A stretch of 60,827 nt of DNA. Origin: Bacillota bacterium. GTDB taxonomy: Bacteria > Bacillota_A > Clostridia > Lachnospirales > Lachnospiraceae. The notes beneath the pieces are model-generated. The model had not been told where the DNA came from, made no database searches, and saw only the letters and a list, made by a program, of their open reading frames with translations. Made by a program: the position numbers and the translations under genes. The stretch is taken from NCBI GenBank assembly GCA_023443925.1, contig JAEZSL010000158.1, positions 1 through 60,827 of the forward strand, in the 5' to 3' direction. Below, piece after piece: positions 45,558 to 54,268 of this stretch (the first letter of the stretch is position 1; each line of letters begins with the position of its first letter).

Positions 45558-46529
45558 TTATTTAGTTATTCCGATTTGTGGTTCTCCACCGCCTGGTTTT
45601 CTTAAACCCTCTTCACTGCCGGTTATGAATATTCTCAGGATATTGTAAGTGGGTATAAAAATTGGTGTATTCCCCGCATCATCGGATAGTACCACCAGTC
45701 CGTACTCATCCCGGTATATGTCACCGGAAGCCGAAATCGTTGGTCCAAGATTAAAGGCAGCATTGGTTCCCACCGGCAGATAAGCCTGTATAGCCGCAAT
45801 TTTACTGTAATTGCAGTCATGCGACAGCGAATCCGGCGGTGTCAGATAAGTGAATCCCGGATCATAAACTGTTCCGTCACCGGGATATATGGCGGTAATA
45901 TGGTCTATGGGAAGTGCTTCATAATCGTTATTTGCATCTTTTAGCCGTAATATCCCTGGTTTATCGGAGCCAGGAGCAGTGTATAAATCAAAGGGCATAC
46001 CGGAAAAAGCACTGAGCGATTCCGAATATACGGTCCAGGTATAGCCAGAATAAGCCGTAATCATTTGGGTAAGGCTGTTGATTAGCTGATCAACAGCAAA
46101 ACAATACGCATCCGTTGATTCGGCATAATTATCCTGTGTAATAACCAGGGATGCTTTAACAGGTAGATTTTCGGAATAAGTGTAGGATCCGGTGCTGGTA
46201 TTTTTCAAACTGAAAACCGTCGGAGCAGTATCAATCTGTATGATACCGATGCCGACAACTTCGCCCGTTTTCACATTGGTATTACCGATTATTGCAGTAC
46301 CGTTTGCTGAAGCAAATGTAAGAACGATACCGTTAGGGTAGCTGGATGTCTGCATTACGGCAAACCAGTTCACCGTATATCTGCCCGGTTCCTGAAAGGT
46401 AATGTTGCCGGTTTGATTATCATAAGCGATATTTCCGGTTGAATGCGATATTAAATTAAAAACCAAACTTCCACCCGGTGCAATCCCTCCGTTGATTGTG
46501 CGCTGAAGCTGTAAAGCTATATTACCCAT
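45558..46529 (-). CDS. Putative spore-surface protein with C1q/TNF-like beta-sandwich domain
   Basis: 323 aa, no signal peptide. Residues about 1-130 resemble the BclA-C/C1q-like fold: GGIAPGGSLVFNLISHSTGNIAYDNQTG, ITFQEPGRYTVNWFAVMQT, then TFSLKNTSTG-type strands. The remaining ~190 residues are not recognised. Lack of a signal plus a sporulation-type -10 at 46727-46735 fit assembly on the forespore surface from the mother cell. An exosporium or spore-coat role is an inference. Confidence 0.6.
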   Translation of the reverse strand: MGNIALQLQRTINGGIAPGGSLVFNLISHSTGNIAYDNQTGNITFQEPGRYTVNWFAVMQTSSYPNGIVLTFASANGTAIIGNTNVKTGEVVGIGIIQIDTAPTVFSLKNTSTGSYTYSENLPVKASLVITQDNYAESTDAYCFAVDQLINSLTQMITAYSGYTWTVYSESLSAFSGMPFDLYTAPGSDKPGILRLKDANNDYEALPIDHITAIYPGDGTVYDPGFTYLTPPDSLSHDCNYSKIAAIQAYLPVGTNAAFNLGPTISASGDIYRDEYGLVVLSDDAGNTPIFIPTYNILRIFITGSEEGLRKPGGGEPQIGITK

Positions 46530-46722
46530 AATGTCATTTCCCCTTTATTTCATATTGGCTTTCCCTCCGTACTAATCTTTCACTTACCATCATACTAATG
46601 TTCAAAAGGACTATAATCGAATTATGGCAGCGGCAGTGTCTGCCAACAGGAAATCTGTATCTGTCCGGCCGGTATGCCATTGGAATTTCATGATAATCCG
46701 GCGCATAACTGCATAATTTGAC

Positions 46723-46757
46723 ATTATAGTATATGCTAAAATTGATACAAGGGTTCC
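46723..46757 (-). promoter_or_regulatory. Mother-cell (SigE/SigK-type) promoter candidate for the 45558 gene
   Basis: CATATACTA (46727-46735, minus strand) fits CATA-NNN-TA, with AACCC about 15 bases upstream as a possible SigK -35. A SigA reading TTGTAT-16-TATAAT overlaps. Confidence 0.4.
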
Positions 46758-46821
46758 GCTTCTTGTACGGATAAAACTCATAGGTAAGGCATCCCGGATC
46801 AACTATTTGTATAAATACTCG

Positions 46822-46858
46822 AAAAAAAGACTGCTGCAATTTATTTATTACAGCAGTC
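46822..46858 (-). terminator. Terminator of the 74-aa protein gene
   Basis: GACTGCTG / CAGCAGTC stem (46829-46836 / 46851-46858) and seven Ts on the minus strand. The 390-bp gap 46530-46928 holds this and the promoter above but no supported gene. Confidence 0.9.
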
Positions 46859-46928
46859 CTTAGACCAGACCGCACAGTATTCAGAACTACCTTAATCATA
46901 CCGGACTTACTCTGACCTTCTGATGCGA

Positions 46929-47153
46929 TTAACTTAAAAGCGCTTTTAATTCCAGTGCCCTTTTATACAGGGGATCAAATTCACAGCCGCAGCTTCCGCA
47001 CTCTTTATCTGCCTGTTCAATGGCAGCGATTAACTCTTGGCTATTGCCGTTTTCTGCAAGCCATGCCTTAGCCGGAGCATCAATGAGCTCCCATCCGCAT
47101 TCCGAAAATTTAGTTAAAATCTGTACCAGTTCTTCACGGTCATGGTTTTCCAT
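46929..47153 (-). CDS. Small conserved-looking protein with Cys motif, 74 aa
   Basis: Strong AAGGAGGTATAGCT before the ATG. Helical: ELVQILTKFSECGWELIDAPAKAWLAENG, then KECGSCGCEFDPLYKRALELK with CGSCGC as possible metal or disulfide site. Not recognised. Independent terminator. Confidence 0.7.
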   Translation of the reverse strand: MENHDREELVQILTKFSECGWELIDAPAKAWLAENGNSQELIAAIEQADKECGSCGCEFDPLYKRALELKALLS

Positions 47154-47231
47154 AGCTATACCTCCTTCATTTTACTGTAGATTTATTCGTAACTTGCCAA
47201 TGTAAACAGGCAATCATACTTTAATATTATT

Positions 47232-47315
47232 TTATACCAAATTATCCAGCTCGTCCATAACAAACCATGTTGGAACGGTTGTGACTAAGCTTCTTTTGAC
47301 TTCATCATCAGACAT
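47232..47315 (-). CDS. 27-codon ORF, probable gene remnant
   Basis: MSDDEVKRSLVTTVPTWFVM then DELDNLV-stop; starts inside the 3' end of the GNAT gene behind AAAAGGTATCAGTGA. The composition looks like a real protein C-terminus, suggesting a stub of a lost gene, or a small protein. Confidence 0.3.
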   Translation of the reverse strand: MSDDEVKRSLVTTVPTWFVMDELDNLV

Positions 47316-47749
47316 TCACTGATACCTTTTCTGTATAAATCAGGTATTTCACCAATTTTAGAATATCCTATTCGTTCATATAATCTTTTTGCCTTTGGAT
47401 TAAAATCAGCTACTACCAAAAATAGCTTTGAATAATTGGTAAAATATTCGTTCTCAACAAACCTTAAGAGATCTTCCCCTATCCCTTGACCACGGACTTC
47501 ACTTTTCACGGCAACAATATGTATATAAGGGAAGGAATGAAAAATTCCATTCAAAATAACCCATATAAATCCCATACAATTATTATTCTCTATTGCAACA
47601 TATATTTCATTTCTACATAAACCTTCTTCTAATGATTTACGGGCACTTCCCTTTTCTGAAAAGTATCTTTTCCCCAGTTCTGAATCTACTAATGCATCCT
47701 CGCAATCATTTAAATGGTTTATACTTCCCTTTATAATTGTTATACCCAT
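47285..47749 (-). CDS. GNAT family N-acetyltransferase
   Basis: 154 aa. IHIVAVKSEVRGQGIGEDLLRFVENEYF is motif A for acetyl-CoA (RGQGIG), and NPKAKRLYERIGYSKIGEIPDLY motif B. Substrate unknown. First of several single-gene acetyltransferases in this zone. Confidence 0.9.
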   Translation of the reverse strand: MGITIIKGSINHLNDCEDALVDSELGKRYFSEKGSARKSLEEGLCRNEIYVAIENNNCMGFIWVILNGIFHSFPYIHIVAVKSEVRGQGIGEDLLRFVENEYFTNYSKLFLVVADFNPKAKRLYERIGYSKIGEIPDLYRKGISECLMMKSKEA

Positions 47750-47814
47750 TCTTGTCTCCTCCGTTAATCCTGTATTTCATACTTAGCATTATTCACTAAA
47801 TTATATATTTATAC

Positions 47815-47849
47815 AAAAAAACTACCAGCTAATATTGATAGTTGGCAGT
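47815..47849 (-). terminator. Terminator of the 63-aa membrane protein gene
   Basis: ACTACCAGCTA / TAGTTGGCAGT (9 of 11 pairs), then TTTTTT on the minus strand. Its loop reads CCAACTATCAATATT, a word shared with repeat copies at 48111 and 54943. Confidence 0.75.
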
Positions 47850-47860
47850 CTCGTTTAATA

Positions 47861-48052
47861 CTATACAGACTGACTATTATCTTTTAGCTTGGACCATACA
47901 TTTATTACAATAAATAAAAGCATTCCAATTATCACAAAATCAGTGGGTTGCATTCCAAAAAGGTTAGAATCAAAGACTATTCTACAAATTAATCCAACAA
48001 TTATAATTAAAAAAATGATAAACATACCAATATAATAAATAGTTTTACTCAT
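47861..48052 (-). CDS. Small membrane protein, 63 aa
   Basis: Two transmembrane helices (YIGMFIIFLIIIVGLICRIV and FVIIGMLLFIVINVW) with a short loop containing DSNLFGMQ. AAGGAGCGG upstream. Family not recognised. Confidence 0.6.
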   Translation of the reverse strand: MSKTIYYIGMFIIFLIIIVGLICRIVFDSNLFGMQPTDFVIIGMLLFIVINVWSKLKDNSQSV

Positions 48053-48110
48053 TTTCCATACCGCTCCTTATTTACTTCAATTCCAACGTAAATCATAACC
48101 CATTTTCTTC

Positions 48111-48145
48111 CAACTATCAATATTTTTTTTCAGTGTACTTAGTTA
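48111..48145. repeat. ITS-like interspersed repeat, copy A (diverged)
   Basis: CAACTATCAATATT followed by a T-run and CAGTGTACTTAGTTA; matches copy B at 54943-54978 apart from the centre. Confidence 0.5.
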
Positions 48146-48198
48146 CCTAAACCTAAATTTTAACAGCGGGATGTCCTATTCAATAGTATATTAATCAC

Positions 48199-48240
48199 TT
48201 CTGATACAGGAGTGCAAATCGTTTTTCTCCTGCATCAGAA
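48199..48240 (-). terminator. Hairpin after the first LysM-GH18-like gene
   Basis: TTCTGATACAGGAG / CTCCTGCATCAGAA (48199-48212 / 48227-48240), 13 of 14 pairs; T-run absent. Confidence 0.6.
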
Positions 48241-48263
48241 TAACTAGATTAATAATTATCATC

Positions 48264-49541
48264 TCATATGAATTTTTGAATATCAAATTGCGAATTAATA
48301 ACCAACCACAATGGCGGATTATAAATAGTGATATTCCATATCCCAATCCCATACAAATCATATTTAACCACTAAATCCAATAAGGCATTTATACTTCTTG
48401 CATCTATAAACCATACAATGTGCTGTACTTCTTTATCATAATATAAAAAATATGGTGTCTGTGATAATTCATCAAATTGTATTACTGCTCCATTTTCTTC
48501 TGCTAAATTTACAGCTCCTTCATAAGTAAGCGAATATACACTCGAAAAGCCCGGCAAAAATGGGAGTTCCCAATCATAACCAATTGTAGGCATCCCAGCA
48601 ATTATTTTATCAGGTGGTATATAGTTATCCACATAATTCAGGAATGCATCTAAATTATAAATTGAACTGATGGGGCCGGGAGGGTTTATATTAGTTGCCC
48701 ATTGATAATTCATAAAAATAATATTTTGTGCTAAATCATTTAAGATAGAATAATCGACTCTTTCAAAACTAACTTCACCGCCAACATTACTTATATTGGG
48801 ATTTATTGTTACAAACACGGAATACCCCTGAGCATTCAAAAGATCCGTAAACTTTGTAAAGAATGCATTATATAAGTATATATTAGCTATATTTATATAC
48901 TGAAACGATAAATTTACTCCTTGATAACCTTTTACATTTAAAATCCTTAATAAGTTTTCAATAAAATTATTTTGAAAAGTTTCATCTAATAATAAGTCAT
49001 ATTCTATACCTAAGTTTGCTTCCCCTTGAATAGTTAATGTTGTTATTAACAATAATGGCATTACCCCATATGTTTTAGCTGCTTCAATAATTTGTGTATC
49101 ATCTAAATAAGTAATTATTTCACCTGCCCTTGTAGCCGTATAATTTAAAATTGAGAGATAAGTTAAATAAGGTAATGTCTTACTTAATATTTCTAGATTA
49201 ATATTAGGACTCGCATTACCATGCACTGCTATACTGCCTTTTTTACTGTAACTGATTACAAGAATTTCGCCTGGATAAATAAACTTTCTTCCCGAAAGAG
49301 ATGGGTTATTCATTAATAATTGCATAACCGTAATATGAAATGAATCTGCTATATCTTCCAAACTATCACCTTCTTGAACGGTATAAGTAACTTCAGGAAT
49401 TGCTATAACGATTGATTGTCCTATTACTAATCTTTGGAGATTTTCTAAAGCGTTATCTTGAATTAACCTTATTACTGATATTCCATAATAATCGGCTATC
49501 GATTGAATGGTATCGCCTTGCTGAACTACATGTATTACCAT
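48264..49541 (-). CDS. LysM-LysM-GH18-like protein, catalytic motif lost (paralogue 1)
   Basis: 425 aa without signal peptide. LysM 1 (about 2-47: VVQQGDTIQSIADYYGIS), LysM 2 (52-96: YTVQEGDSLEDIADSFHIT), then a GH18 barrel like YaaH/SleL (about 110-420: PYLTYLSILNYTATRAG, MPTIGYDWELPF, GIGIWNIT). In spore-cortex enzymes of this family the motif is DGxNIDFE; here it reads QGVNLSFQ, with catalytic Glu changed to Gln and the Asp to Ser. Likely a peptidoglycan-binding spore protein rather than a glucosaminidase. 170 bp from its paralogue. Confidence 0.85.
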   Translation of the reverse strand: MVIHVVQQGDTIQSIADYYGISVIRLIQDNALENLQRLVIGQSIVIAIPEVTYTVQEGDSLEDIADSFHITVMQLLMNNPSLSGRKFIYPGEILVISYSKKGSIAVHGNASPNINLEILSKTLPYLTYLSILNYTATRAGEIITYLDDTQIIEAAKTYGVMPLLLITTLTIQGEANLGIEYDLLLDETFQNNFIENLLRILNVKGYQGVNLSFQYINIANIYLYNAFFTKFTDLLNAQGYSVFVTINPNISNVGGEVSFERVDYSILNDLAQNIIFMNYQWATNINPPGPISSIYNLDAFLNYVDNYIPPDKIIAGMPTIGYDWELPFLPGFSSVYSLTYEGAVNLAEENGAVIQFDELSQTPYFLYYDKEVQHIVWFIDARSINALLDLVVKYDLYGIGIWNITIYNPPLWLVINSQFDIQKFI

Positions 49542-49567
49542 AATATCCCTCGGTTGATATTTGTATT

Positions 49568-49576
49568 TAATATATG
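49568..49576 (-). promoter_or_regulatory. Sporulation-type -10 for the 48264 gene
   Basis: CATATATTA within AATCATATATTAAATAC, about 27 bases upstream of the start; the paralogue has the nearly identical AATCATATAATAAATAA. Confidence 0.45.
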
Positions 49577-49711
49577 ATTACTGAGGAAATAATTGCTTTT
49601 ATAGAAACAATAATTAACTAAATTCTAATTTAGTTAACTATACAATAGGTTGTCCAATTTAATTTTACAGGAGCATATTTCATTGCTTCCTGCATACATA
49701 TTGATAACTAT

Positions 49712-50998
49712 TTATACACTAATTAATACTTTTTCAATATCATATTGCGAATTAATGATTAACCATAATTGTGGATTATAAATGGTTATATTCCAGATAC
49801 CAGAACCGTGATAATTATAGTATATAACCAAATCTAATAAAGCATTTATGCTTCTTGCATCTATAAACCACACTATATGCTGCGTATTATTATCAGTATA
49901 TAAAAAGTAAGGTGTTTGGGATTTTTCATCAAATTGAATTCTTGCATTAAAAATACGTGCTAAATCAATTGCTCTTTCGACCGTAAGAGAATATACGCTT
50001 GAAAATCCAGCCGAAAAAGGAAGTTCCCAGTCATAACCTATGGTTGGTATTCCTATGATAACTTTTTCTGGTGGAATAAAATTATTTATATACTCTAAAA
50101 AAACATTCAAATTGTAAATCGAACTTATTGGTGAAGGAGGGTTTATCGTTGTTGCCCAGTTATAATCCATAAATATTATATTCTGAGCTAATCTATTTAA
50201 AACGGAATAATCCACCTTTTCAAAAATCACCTCGTTATTAACACTTCTTATATCCGGGCCAACTGTTACAAATACCTGGAAGCCTTCATTGTTTAAACGC
50301 TCCGTTACCTGAGAGAAAAATTGATCATATAAAGATATATTTGTGATATTAATATATTGAAATGAAATATTTATACCATAATAACCGACCGTTCTAAGTA
50401 TAGGTATAATATTATCTATAAACTTCTGTTGAAACTCCTGATTTAACAATAAATCATATTCCACTCCTACATTAGCAGCACCTTGAATACTTAACGTTGT
50501 TATCAGCATAAGAGGCACTACACCATATTCCTTTGTAGTATTAACAATTTCTGTATCATCGTAATAAGTGATTATTTCACCTTCTTTTGTAACCGTATAA
50601 TTTATAATGGAAAGATAGGTTAAATAAGGTAGTGTTCTTCTGAGAATTGCATTATTAATATTTGGATTCGTATTGCCGTGTACAGTGATTACACCTTCGA
50701 TTGGGTAACTGATAACTATTGTTTCTCCCGGATATATATATTCTCGATCCGAAAGAAATGGATTGTTCCTCAATAATTGCATAACCGATACATTATTCGA
50801 ATTCGCAATATCTAATAAAGTATCCCCCTCCATAACTACATACGTCCGTTCCGGATATGCTATAACGATTGATTGTCCGATAACTAAATTATTGGGAAAT
50901 TCCAATTCATTATCCTGTATTAATTTAGATTCAGATATTCCATAATATGCAGCGATCGACTGAGCAGTCTCCCCATCCTGTACTACATGTATTACCAT
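49712..50998 (-). CDS. LysM-LysM-GH18-like protein, catalytic motif lost (paralogue 2)
   Basis: 428 aa, colinear with paralogue 1 and roughly 60% alike by eye. LysM 1 VVQDGETAQSIAAYYGIS, LysM 2 YVVMEGDTLLDIANSNNVS, GH18-like barrel with YGINISFQYINI in place of DGxNIDFE, again with Gln at the catalytic Glu position. IGIPTIGYDWELPF and SGIWNIT are kept. Same orientation, own sporulation-type -10. The conserved loss in both copies suggests it occurred before duplication. Confidence 0.85.
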   Translation of the reverse strand: MVIHVVQDGETAQSIAAYYGISESKLIQDNELEFPNNLVIGQSIVIAYPERTYVVMEGDTLLDIANSNNVSVMQLLRNNPFLSDREYIYPGETIVISYPIEGVITVHGNTNPNINNAILRRTLPYLTYLSIINYTVTKEGEIITYYDDTEIVNTTKEYGVVPLMLITTLSIQGAANVGVEYDLLLNQEFQQKFIDNIIPILRTVGYYGINISFQYINITNISLYDQFFSQVTERLNNEGFQVFVTVGPDIRSVNNEVIFEKVDYSVLNRLAQNIIFMDYNWATTINPPSPISSIYNLNVFLEYINNFIPPEKVIIGIPTIGYDWELPFSAGFSSVYSLTVERAIDLARIFNARIQFDEKSQTPYFLYTDNNTQHIVWFIDARSINALLDLVIYYNYHGSGIWNITIYNPQLWLIINSQYDIEKVLISV

Positions 50999-51023
50999 AA
51001 GATTCCTTAATTACAGTTTTATT

Positions 51024-51032
51024 TATTATATG
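51024..51032 (-). promoter_or_regulatory. Sporulation-type -10 for the 49712 gene
   Basis: CATATAATA on the minus strand, 26 bases from the start codon, fits CATA-NNN-TA for SigE/SigK; -35 not assignable. Confidence 0.45.
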
Positions 51033-51090
51033 ATTAATAATCAAATAAATTCTATTGATAACGGTTACTTATGAAATCATTTCTAAATGC

Positions 51091-51546
51091 TTAACGTTCC
51101 ATATAAAATCTTATTACCTCAACCTTTCCATCCATTATTATTTCCCCTATGTTGAAACCACATTTCTCAGTATAAAACTTTACATTCTCACTTTTATCCA
51201 CGGGTGTGAGCAGAGTGATTTTTGTCCAATCCGGGTGCGAAAGCAGCATATGTTTAAACGCCTGCGTGCCTATACCTTTTCCTTGGTATTCTGGCACCAC
51301 ACATAAGCAGCCTAAATAATATTCTCCATTTCCCTTATTTTGCACCGATATCACACCTACAGGAGTATCCTCACAAAATATTATCTCTTTTGGTATATTC
51401 TTTATAGATTGCTGCATTTGCTTTTCTGTTCTTCCATATGCAGGGCATTCGGAATATCTTATATAGTCGTCATAAAATGATTTATTATAAATCTGTATCA
51501 ATAGTAAACTATCATCTTCCTGTGCTTTTACATATTCTAGTCTCAT
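51091..51546 (-). CDS. GNAT family N-acetyltransferase
   Basis: 151 aa. LGCLCVVPEYQGKGIGTQAFKHM is the acetyl-CoA loop; NVKFYTEKCGFNIGEI motif B. Substrate unknown. Confidence 0.9.
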   Translation of the reverse strand: MRLEYVKAQEDDSLLLIQIYNKSFYDDYIRYSECPAYGRTEKQMQQSIKNIPKEIIFCEDTPVGVISVQNKGNGEYYLGCLCVVPEYQGKGIGTQAFKHMLLSHPDWTKITLLTPVDKSENVKFYTEKCGFNIGEIIMDGKVEVIRFYMER

Positions 51547-51575
51547 GCTTCCCCCAATTTTTAATTATACATTGC

Positions 51576-52496
51576 TCAAGATCGTATGCTGGTTTCTTCA
51601 AAATTCATCCCCGCTTCCTTTGCAAAAGAACGTATTATCGAAGGACCAGCAGCAATATAAGCGTTACGAACAGAGATTGGTAAACGCAATAAGAAATCAC
51701 CAGGCTCAAGGTTGAGTATACCCTTAAACCCAATTTCTTTTAGCGTGGTAAAAACTTGAAGAAAATCTATGATACCAGTGCCTGGGAAAAAATGCTGGTC
51801 AGATAAAACTGACTGTCCCGCGCATGGTTCAATTGAACCAAGATTATCATTTAGGTGAAGAACACGTAGTTTATTGCCAAAGGACCGAATCATATCCATA
51901 ATATCTAATGACATTATATTCGCATGTCCTGTGTCTAAGCATATGCCTACCGATTTATCATCAATCGCTTCTGTTAGTTCAAGCAAATCGGAGGCTGTAG
52001 AAAATGGCGGGTGATATGGTTGGGAACGCCGGTCAAAAGTGTTTTCTAAATCTATATGTATTCCATACCTTTTTGCGGGTATAAGTAATTCTTTGAACCA
52101 CCGGGTATTATAATCAAATAATCTCTCACGTATTTTCATGGTATCTACGATTGAACGGTAAAAAACCGGATGAAAAACCAACTCTTTACACTCAAGTATT
52201 GCACAAGCCTCGATATTTCTATGTATGATTTCACCAGGAGGTTCATATGCTAGATCAGTAGCAGCAAATAGTCCAAATAGCGCATGAATCTGCCCAACAA
52301 TCAGACCTGCTTCCTTTGTCGCCAGCCGAACCTTTTTTATCCATTCTTTCCAAGCCGAAGATAACATAGGACCATTGGCCTGACAAAAATCATACAGATT
52401 AAAGTCAACACTATCATAGCCTGCGTTTTTTATTCGCTTCATACACTCTGTTATAGAGATATCGGTGTAACTGCTGGAAGATATTCCAATCATCAT
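51576..52496 (-). CDS. Sugar phosphate isomerase/epimerase-like TIM barrel (AP endonuclease 2 family)
   Basis: About 306 aa from ATG 52496; an upstream GTG at 52508 (AAAGGATA close by) or 52556 would lengthen it. Xylose-isomerase-like barrel: NAGYDSVDFNLYDF, GLIVGQIHALFG, ELVFHPVFY, IHIDLENTFD, SVGICLDTGHANIMSLD, LHLNDN and GILNLEPGDF, including the metal ligands Glu, Asp, His and Glu. Probably isomerises a sugar or cyclitol. 30 bp upstream of the GNAT gene, so perhaps one unit. Confidence 0.85.
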   Translation of the reverse strand: MMIGISSSSYTDISITECMKRIKNAGYDSVDFNLYDFCQANGPMLSSAWKEWIKKVRLATKEAGLIVGQIHALFGLFAATDLAYEPPGEIIHRNIEACAILECKELVFHPVFYRSIVDTMKIRERLFDYNTRWFKELLIPAKRYGIHIDLENTFDRRSQPYHPPFSTASDLLELTEAIDDKSVGICLDTGHANIMSLDIMDMIRSFGNKLRVLHLNDNLGSIEPCAGQSVLSDQHFFPGTGIIDFLQVFTTLKEIGFKGILNLEPGDFLLRLPISVRNAYIAAGPSIIRSFAKEAGMNFEETSIRS

Positions 52497-52595
52497 ATTT
52501 AAATCCACTATCCTTTCGTCAAATGATCTGATTTCCTTTTTATAATCACTATTCACATAAATTGTATGCGATGAAACACGTATTGAAACACAGTA

Positions 52596-53051
52596 TCATT
52601 CATCAAACTCACCATTCTTTGGGATATAGTCTCCTGTTACCTCAATGATATTACCATCCGGGTCAGTCATTTGGAAATAGTAATACGGGTTGACATTGCA
52701 GATATATTTTATATTACTGATATTCTCAGAGAGATTTAACCCTTTTACTCTTTCATGCTCTTTCCGTAAATCTTCATCCCAAAAGTTCAAAACAAATTTG
52801 TGTGTGTTAGGCGCAAGTGCAATATCTTTCATATCATCAAATGAATCAGTATAATCGCCCTTATGAACAACCTTGTCAGGATGGTCGTTATCAAAATGAC
52901 CATTCATAATAGAAATATTATGACCTTCAAAAACAAATTGAGCAAATCTGCTCATATTCATGCTTGTTACGGACATCTCAAGTAATTTTTCATAGAAAGC
53001 AATTGATTTTTCAAAATTATTTACTATCAAATATATCGAACCCAAATGCAT
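52596..53051 (-). CDS. VOC/glyoxalase-like protein
   Basis: 151 aa. IYLIVNNFEKSIAFYEKLLEM, TDSFDDMKDI and YYYFQMTDPDGNIIEVTGDY are typical vicinal-oxygen-chelate repeats with terminal metal-ligand Glu. Could be a dioxygenase, isomerase or drug-binding protein. Confidence 0.88.
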   Translation of the reverse strand: MHLGSIYLIVNNFEKSIAFYEKLLEMSVTSMNMSRFAQFVFEGHNISIMNGHFDNDHPDKVVHKGDYTDSFDDMKDIALAPNTHKFVLNFWDEDLRKEHERVKGLNLSENISNIKYICNVNPYYYFQMTDPDGNIIEVTGDYIPKNGEFDE

Positions 53052-53184
53052 GACATTACCCCCACTTGATTTAATTTTAAGTAAAAAACGCTCGCCAACT
53101 TACTGCTCAAAAATTGAAATTAATCAGTTGGTCTTACATAACCCTTTATTATTATAAGCATTTTCATATGTAAAACTTTACTCG

Positions 53185-53922
53185 TCATACAAAAAAATTT
53201 CCGTCTAACCTTGTTTTATAACAATGAACCCATACCGGTATATAACCGGCTCTGACTGCTACATGCATTGACAATACATTACTGTCTGATGTGAAATAAT
53301 ATGGAATGTAACCCCTGCTTAATATTTCAAGTGTCAGCATATTTACAAGCGCAGCGGCAAGTCCTTTACCTCGGTACGGATATAAAATATCTACCCCGAT
53401 TGACCACATAGTTTTGCAATCGGCACTGGCTCCTGCCATTCCTACGATCTCGCCATTATATCTAACCAAGGCAACTAACATTTCTGGATTCGGAGATTCT
53501 GCATCATAGTGCAAAGCATAGTTAAAACCCTCTATTTTATGCAACTTACCTATATCATTTCTTTCTATCAGCTCATATTCAAACCCATTTGGTTTTCTTA
53601 ACGAGTCGATCTTATCAATATCAGGCAAAAAGTAAGGGTAAATACCATAGACAAATGGCATCCAAAACACTTCATCACGTGTTTTGCCCTTAAGTAGTTC
53701 ACGAACAAAAGGCAAAATATCTGCAGATGCGTTTATGACCACACTGCTTCCCATTGAAATCATTTCAAGACGTGGTGTTAACCATGGAAATGGGCGCCTG
53801 CCCTCGTTTTTTCTTGCTTCCGAAAAAATCAAACCATCTTTTTGAAAATCCTCAGGCGCGCAGTTATAGTCAATGGCAAGCTGGTTATATACGCATTCCA
53901 TCATATTTTTTTTACTTATCAT
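53185..53922 (-). CDS. GNAT family N-acetyltransferase (245 aa)
   Basis: N-terminal ~110 residues form a separate unit (LTPRLEMISMGSSVVINAS), the C-terminal half is GNAT: WSIGVDILYPYRGKGLAAALVNML, SDSNVLSMHVAVRAGYIPVW. Resembles Acetyltransf-type GNATs with an extra N-domain. GAGGTTG at the start of the mRNA leader precedes ATG by only three bases. Confidence 0.85.
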   Translation of the reverse strand: MISKKNMMECVYNQLAIDYNCAPEDFQKDGLIFSEARKNEGRRPFPWLTPRLEMISMGSSVVINASADILPFVRELLKGKTRDEVFWMPFVYGIYPYFLPDIDKIDSLRKPNGFEYELIERNDIGKLHKIEGFNYALHYDAESPNPEMLVALVRYNGEIVGMAGASADCKTMWSIGVDILYPYRGKGLAAALVNMLTLEILSRGYIPYYFTSDSNVLSMHVAVRAGYIPVWVHCYKTRLDGNFFV

Positions 53923-53959
53923 TTCAACCTCTATTCTTGCACACGCTCTTTGTGCATAT

Positions 53960-54085
53960 CAAGTTTGTTATGCGCAAGCACAAACTTGCGGTTGAAAATT
54001 TATTTTTCAACCTAAATCCCATCTGTGCGCTTAGGCGCACATATAAATCAAGATGTTGAAAAATTGTATTTCGTTTTTCAACCTA
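53960..54085. repeat. Intergenic palindromic repeat, copy 2 with extra hairpins
   Basis: 54018-54085 matches copy 1 (11012-11076): CCCATCT, GTGCGC/GCGCAC, GTTGAAAAA/TTTTTCAAC. Before it stand CAAGTTTGT/ACAAACTTG (53960-53968 / 53980-53988) and another GGTTGAAAA/TTTTCAACC (53990-53998 / 54004-54012), as if one and a half units were present. On the minus strand it forms the leader of the GNAT gene. Confidence 0.75.
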
Positions 54086-54268
54086 ATCCTCCGGGAAATA
54101 AATTATCAGTGTTCACATTTTATAACGATAACGAAGTAAAATGATTTTGTGTAATTATACTTTTCGATACATTATTTCCAGGTTATCATTTTCCTTCAGC
54201 CACTCTAACACATGATTTATTAATTATGTTTATCCCACTCTCAATATTGCTGTGATATTACATCTAAA
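54086..54268. other. AT-rich gap without gene
   Basis: No feature could be supported between the repeat and the stop of the next GNAT gene. Confidence 0.4.

Noticed and set aside
46534..46899. 121-codon minus-strand frame, and a 63-codon frame within it (46611-46802)
   Set aside because: A strong intrinsic terminator lies inside the longer frame, and neither has a ribosome site; the region is better explained as terminator plus promoter.
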